Positions 19,646 through 27,383 of a stretch of DNA of 64,000 bases are shown here, one piece after another; the stretch's first letter is position 1, and every line of letters starts with the position of its first letter. Origin of the DNA: Pseudoalteromonas sp. MEBiC 03607 (lineage in GTDB: Bacteria; Pseudomonadota; Gammaproteobacteria; Enterobacterales; Alteromonadaceae); the NCBI RefSeq assembly GCF_004792295.1, contig NZ_SRRY01000002.1, positions 682,001-746,000 of the forward strand. Reading direction: 5' to 3'. Under the pieces are notes generated by a model, which saw only the letters and a list, made by a program, of their open reading frames with translations, was not told the DNA's origin and did not search any database. A program made the position numbers and the translations under genes.

Positions 19646-22249
19646 ATGTCTACAATGACGCTAAATACACTCGTAGAAAAACTAAGCCCAGAGTGCAAAA
19701 AGAGTCTTGAACAGGCTGTTGCAATTTGTAATAGCCGAAGCCACTTTACTGTTGAATTAGAGCATTGGTTACTAGCGATGCTTGAGCAACAACTTGATGA
19801 CTTTAGAGTTATTTTGAGCGCTTACGATATTGATAGAGACTCGTTAAAAAATGATTTAAATAAGTCTTTAGAAATGCACAAAACGGGTTGTAATTCATCA
19901 CCGAGCTTATCGATGCATGTTACCAGTTTGCTTAAGCAAACGTGGCTTAGTACGAGCATTGATTTTACAGATACACAAATTCGTAGTGCTTACTTAATTT
20001 ACACGCTGGTAAAAGATGACACCTTAGCAAGTTTAGTGAGTCGTTGTAGTAAAGAGTTTAATAAGATAGAAGCAGGGCAATTGTTGCATGCTTGGCCTGA
20101 ATTGGTCGCTAAGTCACAGGAGCAAAGCTCTGTGGCAAAGAGCCAAGCTGAAAAATCGGTATCTAAAAGTTCTAAAACGCCTAGTTTAGATCAATTTACA
20201 GTTGATTTAACAGCCCAGGCAAAAGCAGGAAAAATAGATCCAATTTTGGGGCGTGATTTTGAAATTAGACAAATGGTCGATATTCTTACTCGACGTAGAC
20301 AAAACAACCCAATTCTAACTGGTGAGGCAGGAGTTGGTAAAACCGCTGTTGTTGAAGGATTAGCGCTAAGAATTGCTCAAGGCAGTGTTCCAGATGTTTT
20401 AAAAAATGTAAAAATTCACACCCTAGATCTCGCTTTATTACAGGCCGGCGCTGGTATGAAAGGTGAATTCGAAAATAGGCTAAAGTCTTTAATATCGGAA
20501 ATTAAAAACACCCCAACTCCGGTTATTTTATTTATCGATGAAGCACACACAATGATCGGTAGTGGTGGTCAAGCCGGTCAAAATGATGCTGCAAACCTAT
20601 TAAAACCGGCGCTAGCGCGCGGCGAACTCAGAACAATTGCAGCCACTACATGGGCTGAATATAAGAAGTTCTTTGAAAAAGACGCTGCACTCGCTCGTCG
20701 ATTCCAAGTCGTTAAAGTGGAAGAGCCTACACCAGAAAAAGCAATTGCGATGTTACGTGGTTTAGTGCCTGTTATGGAAAAACATCATAATGTGTTCATT
20801 TCCGAGCAAGCACTAGAAAGCGCAGTACATTTATCACACCGCTACATCACCGGCAGACAACTTCCTGATAAAGCGGTGGGTTTACTTGATACAGCCTGCG
20901 CTCGCGTTGCAATGAGCCAAGCATCAACTCCTAATTCTATCGAAACTCTTGAAAATGAACGCTCAGAAATAGAGTCGCAAATCAATATGTTAACTCGTGA
21001 GCAACGCACAGGGTTAAATCACAGTGAGGTGCTTGAGAGTTTAACAAATAAGTGCCAGCAAATTACAAAGCAGCTTTCACCATTGAAGTCGCAATTCGAA
21101 AATGAAATGTCACTTATTAAAGATGTAAAAGAAGTCATCACAGGCCTGAATGATGAAACAGAACAGCCAAGTGCAGAAATTGAAAAGCTTCAACAATGCA
21201 AAGAAAGCTTGGCCAAATATGATTCTAACATGGTGCATTGGCAGGTTGATGATGAGTTAATTGCGCAAGTTATTTCTGACTGGACTGGTATCCCTGTTGG
21301 CAAGATGCATGAAGATGATGTGAAGAGTGTTCTTAATTTAGCAAGCACAATGAAAGAGCGTGTTGTTGGCCAAGATCATGCGTTGGAGTTAATTGCAAAA
21401 GTTGTACAGACATCTAAAGCGCAATTAGCTGACGAAAGCCGCCCGAATGGAATTTTTATGCTAGCGGGTCCTAGTGGTGTTGGTAAAACGGAGACGGCAC
21501 TTGCATTAGCGAATGAAGTGTATGGCAGTGAAGAAAACATCACAATCATCAACATGTCAGAATACAAAGAAGAGCATAAAGTATCGTTACTACTTGGATC
21601 ACCTCCTGGTTATGTAGGCTATGGCGAGGGTGGCGTATTAACAGAGGCGATCAGACGTAAGCCATACAGTGTTATTTTGCTAGATGAAATTGAAAAAGCG
21701 CACCCAGGCGTACATGACATCTTTTACCAAGTGTTTGACAAAGGCACAATTAAAGATGGAGAAGGTAGAGATATCGACTTCAAAAACACGATTATCATCA
21801 TGACCTCGAATGTGGGTACTGATACAACAATGAGCTTATTTGAAGACGAAGAAACAGCGCCAAGCGTTCAGGGTCTGCAAAAGGCTATTCAAAGTGATTT
21901 ACTGGAAGTATTTAAAGCTGCATTCCTTGGTCGCATTAATGTGATTCCTTATTTGCCACTTAATAAAGAAACTCTTGCGGAAATTGCAAAACTTCAATTA
22001 AGTAAAATAAAAGATAGAGTTAACAAAAATTACAAATCTGATTTTTTATATTCAGATTTTGTTGTAGATTATATAGTTAACAATTGTAATGACTCTGGTT
22101 CGGGTGCAAGGAATATTCATGCATTATTGCAAAATAATGTCCTGCCGTTATTATCTGAATCTTTACTTGAAAGCCTTGTTACTGGTAGTAAAATCAATAG
22201 TATATTATTAGATTTAAATGATGATTCATTTATTGTTAATATAAATTAA
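19646..22249 (+). CDS. tssH: T6SS AAA+ ATPase TssH (ClpV)
   Basis: The 867-residue double-AAA+ protein has a Clp-type N-domain (about 8-150), first Walker A GEAGVGKT (226-233) with Walker B LFIDEAH, a middle coiled-coil domain (about 435-560), and second Walker A GPSGVGKT (608-615) with the LLDEIEKAHPGVHDIFYQ block. Both ATPase modules look intact. ClpV extracts and disassembles contracted TssB/TssC sheath. It is the last gene of the second operon; a 224-bp leader region with its own promoter separates it from hcp. Confidence 0.97.
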   Translation: MSTMTLNTLVEKLSPECKKSLEQAVAICNSRSHFTVELEHWLLAMLEQQLDDFRVILSAYDIDRDSLKNDLNKSLEMHKTGCNSSPSLSMHVTSLLKQTWLSTSIDFTDTQIRSAYLIYTLVKDDTLASLVSRCSKEFNKIEAGQLLHAWPELVAKSQEQSSVAKSQAEKSVSKSSKTPSLDQFTVDLTAQAKAGKIDPILGRDFEIRQMVDILTRRRQNNPILTGEAGVGKTAVVEGLALRIAQGSVPDVLKNVKIHTLDLALLQAGAGMKGEFENRLKSLISEIKNTPTPVILFIDEAHTMIGSGGQAGQNDAANLLKPALARGELRTIAATTWAEYKKFFEKDAALARRFQVVKVEEPTPEKAIAMLRGLVPVMEKHHNVFISEQALESAVHLSHRYITGRQLPDKAVGLLDTACARVAMSQASTPNSIETLENERSEIESQINMLTREQRTGLNHSEVLESLTNKCQQITKQLSPLKSQFENEMSLIKDVKEVITGLNDETEQPSAEIEKLQQCKESLAKYDSNMVHWQVDDELIAQVISDWTGIPVGKMHEDDVKSVLNLASTMKERVVGQDHALELIAKVVQTSKAQLADESRPNGIFMLAGPSGVGKTETALALANEVYGSEENITIINMSEYKEEHKVSLLLGSPPGYVGYGEGGVLTEAIRRKPYSVILLDEIEKAHPGVHDIFYQVFDKGTIKDGEGRDIDFKNTIIIMTSNVGTDTTMSLFEDEETAPSVQGLQKAIQSDLLEVFKAAFLGRINVIPYLPLNKETLAEIAKLQLSKIKDRVNKNYKSDFLYSDFVVDYIVNNCNDSGSGARNIHALLQNNVLPLLSESLLESLVTGSKINSILLDLNDDSFIVNIN

Positions 22250-22267
22250 TATATTTAAATTAGTTTC

Positions 22268-22296
22268 TTGTTTCTTTTTTGGAGTCGGATTATAAT
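22268..22296 (+). promoter_or_regulatory. Promoter of hcp
   Basis: TTGTTT at 22268-22273, a 17-bp spacer and a perfect TATAAT at 22291-22296 lie about 180 bases before the hcp start. This predicts a leader of roughly 170 nucleotides holding several GGA triplets and a GTCTTC/GAAGAC dyad (22335-22340 and 22359-22364). The promoter explains how hcp can be expressed more strongly than the structural operon. Confidence 0.5.
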
Positions 22297-22473
22297 TTGT
22301 CCGTCTTCATTAGTTGATGGAACATTGAGACATTGTCTTCGTCTAGGGAAAGGATATTGAAGACCTTTTCGTTGCGCAGTTAGAGATAATGATTTCAAAG
22401 GAATTTTGGGAAACCAAAAGTAAATGATCCAATGTAATGGATATTATTTATAAATTAAAAGGAGCATTATCAA

Positions 22474-22953
22474 ATGCAATCAAATACATATTTAAAATAC
22501 GGTTCAATTAAAGGCGAAACTACTGCTGAGTCTTTTAAAGATTTAATCACAGTTTTATCATTAGATTGGAACGTTAGCCGTGAAATTTCAGCACACACTG
22601 GTACAGCAATGGACCGTGAATCTAGCTCAACTCGCTTAGGTGATGTAACTATCACTAAACTTCAAGATAAAGCGTCTCCAGACCTTTTCAAAGAAGCGAC
22701 AATTGGTAAAGGCCTACCGGCTGTTTTCCACATCACTAAGCAAGGTGATAAAGTTGAAGAAATCATGAAAATCGAACTTACAGATGCAATGATTTCTAGC
22801 TACTCTGTATCTGTTCAAAATGACCGTCCAGTTGAAACAATCACTATCAGCTACACAGAAATGATGATGACTGTTACTCCTACTGACGACAAAAATAACA
22901 TCACTGCACCACTTGTTTATGGTTACAGCGGTGTTAAAGGTCAGCAAATGTAA
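22474..22953 (+). CDS. hcp: T6SS tube protein Hcp (TssD)
   Basis: This 159-residue Hcp1-family protein contains YGSIKGETTAESFKD (9-23), an ISAHTGTAMDRESS region and the AMISSYSVSVQNDRPVETITISY segment. Hcp hexamers stack into the secreted inner tube and can carry effectors in the lumen. An AAAAGGAG site precedes the ATG by about ten bases. Codon use is smoother than in its neighbours, as expected for a highly expressed gene. It has its own promoter upstream and a strong terminator downstream. Confidence 0.97.
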   Translation: MQSNTYLKYGSIKGETTAESFKDLITVLSLDWNVSREISAHTGTAMDRESSSTRLGDVTITKLQDKASPDLFKEATIGKGLPAVFHITKQGDKVEEIMKIELTDAMISSYSVSVQNDRPVETITISYTEMMMTVTPTDDKNNITAPLVYGYSGVKGQQM

Positions 22954-22971
22954 TTTTTTGCAGTACCTAAT

Positions 22972-22999
22972 AGCTCTGAGTTTTGCTCAGAGCTTTTTT
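22972..22999 (+). terminator. Rho-independent terminator after hcp
   Basis: A perfect nine-base-pair stem AGCTCTGAG / CTCAGAGCT (22972-22980 and 22986-22994) with loop TTTTG is followed by six T. It lies 19 bases after the hcp stop and before the vgrG start, so hcp is at least partly monocistronic. Confidence 0.9.
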
Positions 23000-23024
23000 G
23001 ATCTTTAGGAATAGGAAGCATGGA

Positions 23025-24878
23025 ATGCAAAAAGCAACACAAGATAACAATGTAATTCAGATTAACACCCCTGCAGGTAAAGATACGCTTTACTTAACTC
23101 GGCTGGTGGTGCAAGAGTCTATGTCTGATTTGTTTGTGATGTCAGTGAATATGTTCACTATAGGCACACAAATAGCGCATGAAGATCTGGTGGGAAAACC
23201 TGTTTCTATTAAAGTAAAAAATTCCGATAGCGCAGGTGAGCGTTATTTTCATGGTATAGTTAGTCAATTAGTATCTAATGGTAGTCGCACTGCTGATATT
23301 GATGAACAAAAAAATTATATAGATTACCACGCCACTATTGTGCCTTTCGCAGCATCAATGCGAAACCGAAAAAACAGTCGGATCTTTCAAAAGAAAACAA
23401 TAAAAGACATTTTCGCCGATTTGTTTGGTCAACACAGTGTCGCTTTTAAAGATAATACAACTAAAACGTATCCCAAGTACGAGTATTGTGTTCAGTACCA
23501 AGAGTCAGATTTTGACTTTATTCAACGCTTATTTCAGCAAGAAGGTATTTTTTATTTTTTCGAGCATAGTAACAGTGCACATACCCTAGTGCTCGCAGAT
23601 GATATAACGGCCTACGAAGAGTGCGCAGAAGCAAAAGTTGTGTTTACGTCAGGTCATCTCAGTGAGTCACACATTAATAAATGGCAAGGTGGTTTAAGTA
23701 TTGCGCCTGGCAGCTACAAGCGTATTGGCTATGATTTTAAACAACCACCAAGATACCCTGATGGCGATCACAAAAAAGCAGATTTACCGACTCAGTCAGT
23801 CGCTGAAATTTTTGAATACACAGCCGAAGCCGAAACCCATCCAAGAGCTGCAGGTTTAGCAGCCGTACAGCTAGAATCATTACAGCGTAATATGAAGTTA
23901 AGTAGCGGTAGAAGTGATTGTCGCTCTTTCTCTGTGGGTAAATTATTTAGCTTTAAAAAGCATGAAGACCCGCGCCTAGAAGGTAAAACGTTTGCTATCA
24001 CATCTTTACTAACGTCTATTACGGTGCCAAATCAATCGGGTGCTCAGCAATCTGGTGCACAAGAAGTATTTACCAACCACTTTGAATGTGTGCCAAAAGA
24101 TGTGCCATATCGTGCAGCGCACAGCATGCGAAAGCCTGTTATTCATGGTGTGCAAACAGCCATAGTGACGGGCGACAGCGCAGATGAAATTATGGTTGAC
24201 CAATACGGGCGTGTGAAAGTGCAGTTTGATTGGGACCGAGAAGGTAAAAAAGACTCGCAAAGTTCATGCTGGATCAGGGTTGCGCAAAATTGGGCAGGTA
24301 AAAAATGGGGCGCATTTTTCTTTCCTCGTGTAGGGCAAGAGGTGTTAGTCGACTTTATTAATGGCGATCCTGATCAGCCAATCATTAGCGGTGCAGTATA
24401 CAACGCTGATTTAATGCCTCCTTATGCATTGCCTGCAGATAAAACACAAAGCGGTATCAAAACACGCTCAACAAAAGAGGGTGGAGCAGATAATTTTAAT
24501 GAACTTCGTTTTGAAGATAAAAAAGGCAGTGAACTTGTTTACATGCAAGCTGAAAAAGATAAGCAGCTGTATGTAAAAAATGATCAAAAAGAAAAAATTG
24601 ATAATGATCGTTTTCTTGAAGTTGGCAACAACGATGATGCAAAAGTAAAAGTGAATCGCACGGTTGATATTGGTGAAAATGACACGCTGAAAGTGGGTAA
24701 ATCACTCAATATCGAAGCGGGGAAAGAAATTGTTATTAAGACCGGTTCGGCAAAAATTACTATGAGTAGTAGCGGTAATATTTCTATAGAAGGCACAAAT
24801 ATCAATATTAAAGGCAGTAACGTGAAGGTTGATGGAAGTGCAATAACCCTTTCTGCTGGCATGATAAAGTTGAACTAG
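23025..24878 (+). CDS. vgrG: T6SS spike protein VgrG (TssI)
   Basis: The ATG at 23025 follows GGAATAGGAAG; longer in-frame starts would run into the hcp terminator and are rejected. The 617-residue product has the gp27/gp44-like base (about 1-380, with YQESDFDFIQRLFQQEGIFYFF), the gp5-like OB region (about 395-465, QYGRVKVQFDWDREG and DPDQPIISGAVYN) and a short beta-helical needle ending MIKLN. No C-terminal effector domain is fused, so cargo must be non-covalently loaded, fitting the downstream PAAR and Rhs genes. Confidence 0.96.
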   Translation: MQKATQDNNVIQINTPAGKDTLYLTRLVVQESMSDLFVMSVNMFTIGTQIAHEDLVGKPVSIKVKNSDSAGERYFHGIVSQLVSNGSRTADIDEQKNYIDYHATIVPFAASMRNRKNSRIFQKKTIKDIFADLFGQHSVAFKDNTTKTYPKYEYCVQYQESDFDFIQRLFQQEGIFYFFEHSNSAHTLVLADDITAYEECAEAKVVFTSGHLSESHINKWQGGLSIAPGSYKRIGYDFKQPPRYPDGDHKKADLPTQSVAEIFEYTAEAETHPRAAGLAAVQLESLQRNMKLSSGRSDCRSFSVGKLFSFKKHEDPRLEGKTFAITSLLTSITVPNQSGAQQSGAQEVFTNHFECVPKDVPYRAAHSMRKPVIHGVQTAIVTGDSADEIMVDQYGRVKVQFDWDREGKKDSQSSCWIRVAQNWAGKKWGAFFFPRVGQEVLVDFINGDPDQPIISGAVYNADLMPPYALPADKTQSGIKTRSTKEGGADNFNELRFEDKKGSELVYMQAEKDKQLYVKNDQKEKIDNDRFLEVGNNDDAKVKVNRTVDIGENDTLKVGKSLNIEAGKEIVIKTGSAKITMSSSGNISIEGTNINIKGSNVKVDGSAITLSAGMIKLN

Positions 24879-24879
24879 C

Positions 24880-25236
24880 ATGGAATTACATAATACGTTT
24901 CAATCAGGTTTCGTTCATGGTGCAGCAAGCAATGGCTTTACCGTTTATTGCCGTTATGGCTTACCTCATTTGGTATGTCTTTGTGTAAACCGCCCTGATG
25001 ATCCGTTTTTGAACTTGCCAATAGATTATTTTAAGGGCCTAGATGGTTATTTTGCTGAGCAATTTTTTATAAACCTTCACCCTGTACTCAATAGTAGCAA
25101 TGTGTTGTCGCATATTTACCAATACGCTACACAAACAAGCTCAATAATAAATGATCTTTCGTACGACGAAATAGCGCAGGAGTTAGCAAAACTCGTGTGC
25201 ACAAATAAGTTACAAGTTATTCCTTTAAACGAATAG
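24880..25236 (+). CDS. Unknown protein between VgrG and PAAR
   Basis: The 118-residue protein starts one base after the vgrG stop, so it is almost certainly cotranscribed and coupled. It has no signal peptide, no clear membrane segment and no motif that I recognise; the composition is mixed with a GLPHLVCLCVNRPDD core near residues 30-44. Its position suggests an adaptor or loading factor for the PAAR/Rhs tip, but that is context only. Confidence 0.6.
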   Translation: MELHNTFQSGFVHGAASNGFTVYCRYGLPHLVCLCVNRPDDPFLNLPIDYFKGLDGYFAEQFFINLHPVLNSSNVLSHIYQYATQTSSIINDLSYDEIAQELAKLVCTNKLQVIPLNE

Positions 25237-25256
25237 CCAAAAACAAGGAAGGCATT

Positions 25257-25547
25257 ATGGGAAAACCCGCTTCAACGTTAGGGCATATGCATGTTTGTCC
25301 AAAAGTAACAGGTACAGTTCCTCATGTTGGAGGGCCAATTGTAGTGGGTTCGGCTAATGTGTTGATTGGTAATATGCCTGCCGCAAGAAAAGGCGACATG
25401 CTTGTATGTGTTGGCCCGCCAGATAGCATTAATAGTGGTTCGGGTACAGTCAAAATAAACGGAAAACCCGCTGCTCGAATGGGAGATAGTACCTCACATG
25501 GCGGCAAAATTGTTTTAGGTAACCCGACTGTTTTAATTGGTGGATAA
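25257..25547 (+). CDS. PAAR-domain spike tip protein
   Basis: This 96-residue protein is essentially one PAAR domain: repeated GGPIVVGSANVLIGNMPAARKGD, then KINGKPAARMGD and HGGKIVLGNPTVLIGG-type blocks with conserved Cys and His (HMHVCPKV near 9-16, HGG near 82). PAAR proteins form the sharp cone at the end of VgrG and connect effectors to it. The Rhs protein downstream lacks its own PAAR domain, so this protein is the likely tip for it. An AAGGAAGGC site precedes the ATG. Confidence 0.93.
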   Translation: MGKPASTLGHMHVCPKVTGTVPHVGGPIVVGSANVLIGNMPAARKGDMLVCVGPPDSINSGSGTVKINGKPAARMGDSTSHGGKIVLGNPTVLIGG

Positions 25548-26538
25548 GGTGTTATCACTCATTTTAAATGAGCATAAAGCAGCTCTTTCAAATCTAAATA
25601 TGATGCAGCAAAGTGCTTTTTATAGCGTTGGGTTTATTGACCAAGTTCGTCAGCAATTAGTTTTAAAAGTTCAAGCTTATCAAGGTGCTAGTATTTTACA
25701 GTTTGAAATTGTGCAACGCATTTTTGAAGAACTTGAGACGTTAAAACAACAAAAAATTTTATTGGATGACATTGCTGAAGCGTGCTTGGTTGCGCTGCTA
25801 TTAATGTCGAACTCTCAAAAGCAGAGGTTATTGGGGTTATTAAACCGACATGAGTTTACGCTTTTAAAAAATAAGCTTTTGGAGAAAAGCTTAACAATAA
25901 GTGGGTCCGCCAATAGCGACTTTTTGAATTGGGCAAATGTGTACGGTAATTCAGATACAAAGGCGATTATTTATAAAGCAATAAAACGTGCTGTAAAACA
26001 ACTCCCAGATATGCCTGAAATGCAAGAAACAGTAAACGCATTTGAAAAGGCTGCGATGATTAATTCACCGTTAATGTCTGTGTACCTATTATTGCTAGAC
26101 CCACAAAGGATGAATTTTGTTTGCAACTATGTGAGCCAGCAGTTTACTCGAGAGCAAGCTATTGCGGTGCTATTGCAAACTGGGGCAACAAAATATGTCC
26201 CCATGGCTGTTGCACTGTTGACCGAAGTGAGGTCGGCCAAGAATCTTGTTGCTGGTATTAAACGCTGCTTAGGTAGTCAGCTCGATGAATTAGTTGCATT
26301 TGATACTCAAGTTCAGGCTGGCGATTGTAAGCAAGCCGCTGTTGATTTTCAGCGCCAATTTGCATTGAGTTGGCCAGAGCAAAAGATCAACTTTAATGAT
26401 CAAACTCTGGTTTATGGCTTTGCGATGAATAGGCCTGTCAGTGTAGCAAGCCTGCAAGGTGTTGATTTTTTTAGTTGGCAGGTGATTACAATTTTAAATG
26501 CGCTTAAATATGACTGTCAAAATAGTCAAGCGAGTTAG
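25540..26538 (+). CDS. Unknown T6SS-island protein (helical, 332 residues)
   Basis: The reading frame overlaps the PAAR stop by eight bases; the start is uncertain (GTG at 25540, TTG at 25537, or a later ATG at 25600). The product is leucine-rich and looks mainly alpha-helical, without a signal peptide or membrane segment. I do not recognise a family with confidence; it may be a helical-repeat adaptor. It lies between PAAR and two further coupled genes leading to rhs, so a role in assembling or chaperoning the Rhs effector is plausible but only inferred. Confidence 0.6.
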   Translation: MDKVLSLILNEHKAALSNLNMMQQSAFYSVGFIDQVRQQLVLKVQAYQGASILQFEIVQRIFEELETLKQQKILLDDIAEACLVALLLMSNSQKQRLLGLLNRHEFTLLKNKLLEKSLTISGSANSDFLNWANVYGNSDTKAIIYKAIKRAVKQLPDMPEMQETVNAFEKAAMINSPLMSVYLLLLDPQRMNFVCNYVSQQFTREQAIAVLLQTGATKYVPMAVALLTEVRSAKNLVAGIKRCLGSQLDELVAFDTQVQAGDCKQAAVDFQRQFALSWPEQKINFNDQTLVYGFAMNRPVSVASLQGVDFFSWQVITILNALKYDCQNSQAS

Positions 26539-26540
26539 CA

Positions 26541-27383
26541 TTGAGTGCATTTAAAATTTCAATACAGCAGTTTGATACACCTTATGAAGTAGCCCCAGAA
26601 GTATTAGTACTAGAGGGGAGCTCAGGTCATGAGCAAGTGCAAAACTGGCATTCATTTGATGCCTTTATTTATGACTGTATTGTAAAAGCAAAGTCAGTAT
26701 TGAAAGAGTCAGACGTGCAGCAACCGTTAATTTGGTTATTACCGGCACTGCCTTTTCAAACTGATCATAAAACACTATTTATAAACAGCCTTCAACAGCG
26801 TTATGGCATTGCTGTCGAACAGATGATTTTTGAAGGCGCAAACGCTATACACAGTGCGATTGCATTAGCTAAAGAGCAAAATTTTAGTGTTTTTCATGTG
26901 ATTGCAATTGATGGTGTGTTTAAAGCCTCAAAGCATAACGGCTTTGAATATTTAGGGATAGCGGCTTGTAAGGCATATGTTGAATTTACTCAGGTAGGTT
27001 GGGCGTTGCAATCTACGAGCATGTGTTCTTCTGTGGATATAGCAAAGCATCAGCCTATACATGCAGAGCTTGAACGTATTTTATCGCTAAATGAACAAAA
27101 AATAGATTTAGTGTTTGCCCCAGGTAATGGCCTAGAAAGTGATGATTGGGTAAGTTATTTACCTGTTTTAAGTAAAAAAATTAATGAACAAACGTTGTTC
27201 CAACTTCCTAATTATAAATTAGGCAAAATGGGAGCAATAGAAGGGGTTGTAAACCTCGCAAGCCTGACAAATAGCTCACTTTATGCTGAGCGTTTTGGGC
27301 AGGCGTTAATAATTTCGCAAGAGTACAACAAGTACCAAGCCGTCGCGTCATACTTATGGATAAGTAAGGAAATGTGCAACTAA
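26541..27383 (+). CDS. Unknown protein with degenerate ketoacyl-synthase/thiolase-like features
   Basis: The 280-residue product starts with TTG two bases after the preceding stop. Its C-terminal third resembles the end of a beta-ketoacyl synthase: LGKMGAIEGVVNLASL (about 229-244) matches the G.t.GAAGa.e...a.L pattern, and FGQALIISQEYNKYQAVASY matches the terminal strand region. I see no clear nucleophilic Cys motif, so it is probably catalytically dead. Thiolase-like proteins are known neighbours of some PAAR/Rhs effector modules. The stop overlaps the rhs ATG (TAATG), indicating coupling to the effector gene. Confidence 0.55.
   Translation: MSAFKISIQQFDTPYEVAPEVLVLEGSSGHEQVQNWHSFDAFIYDCIVKAKSVLKESDVQQPLIWLLPALPFQTDHKTLFINSLQQRYGIAVEQMIFEGANAIHSAIALAKEQNFSVFHVIAIDGVFKASKHNGFEYLGIAACKAYVEFTQVGWALQSTSMCSSVDIAKHQPIHAELERILSLNEQKIDLVFAPGNGLESDDWVSYLPVLSKKINEQTLFQLPNYKLGKMGAIEGVVNLASLTNSSLYAERFGQALIISQEYNKYQAVASYLWISKEMCN

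Noticed and set aside
22303..22345. Sigma54 promoter before hcp (TGGAACATTGAGACATTG)
   Set aside because: It lacks the GC of the -12 element and correct TGGCAC-N5-TTGC pattern; a sigma70 promoter with perfect -10 is nearby.
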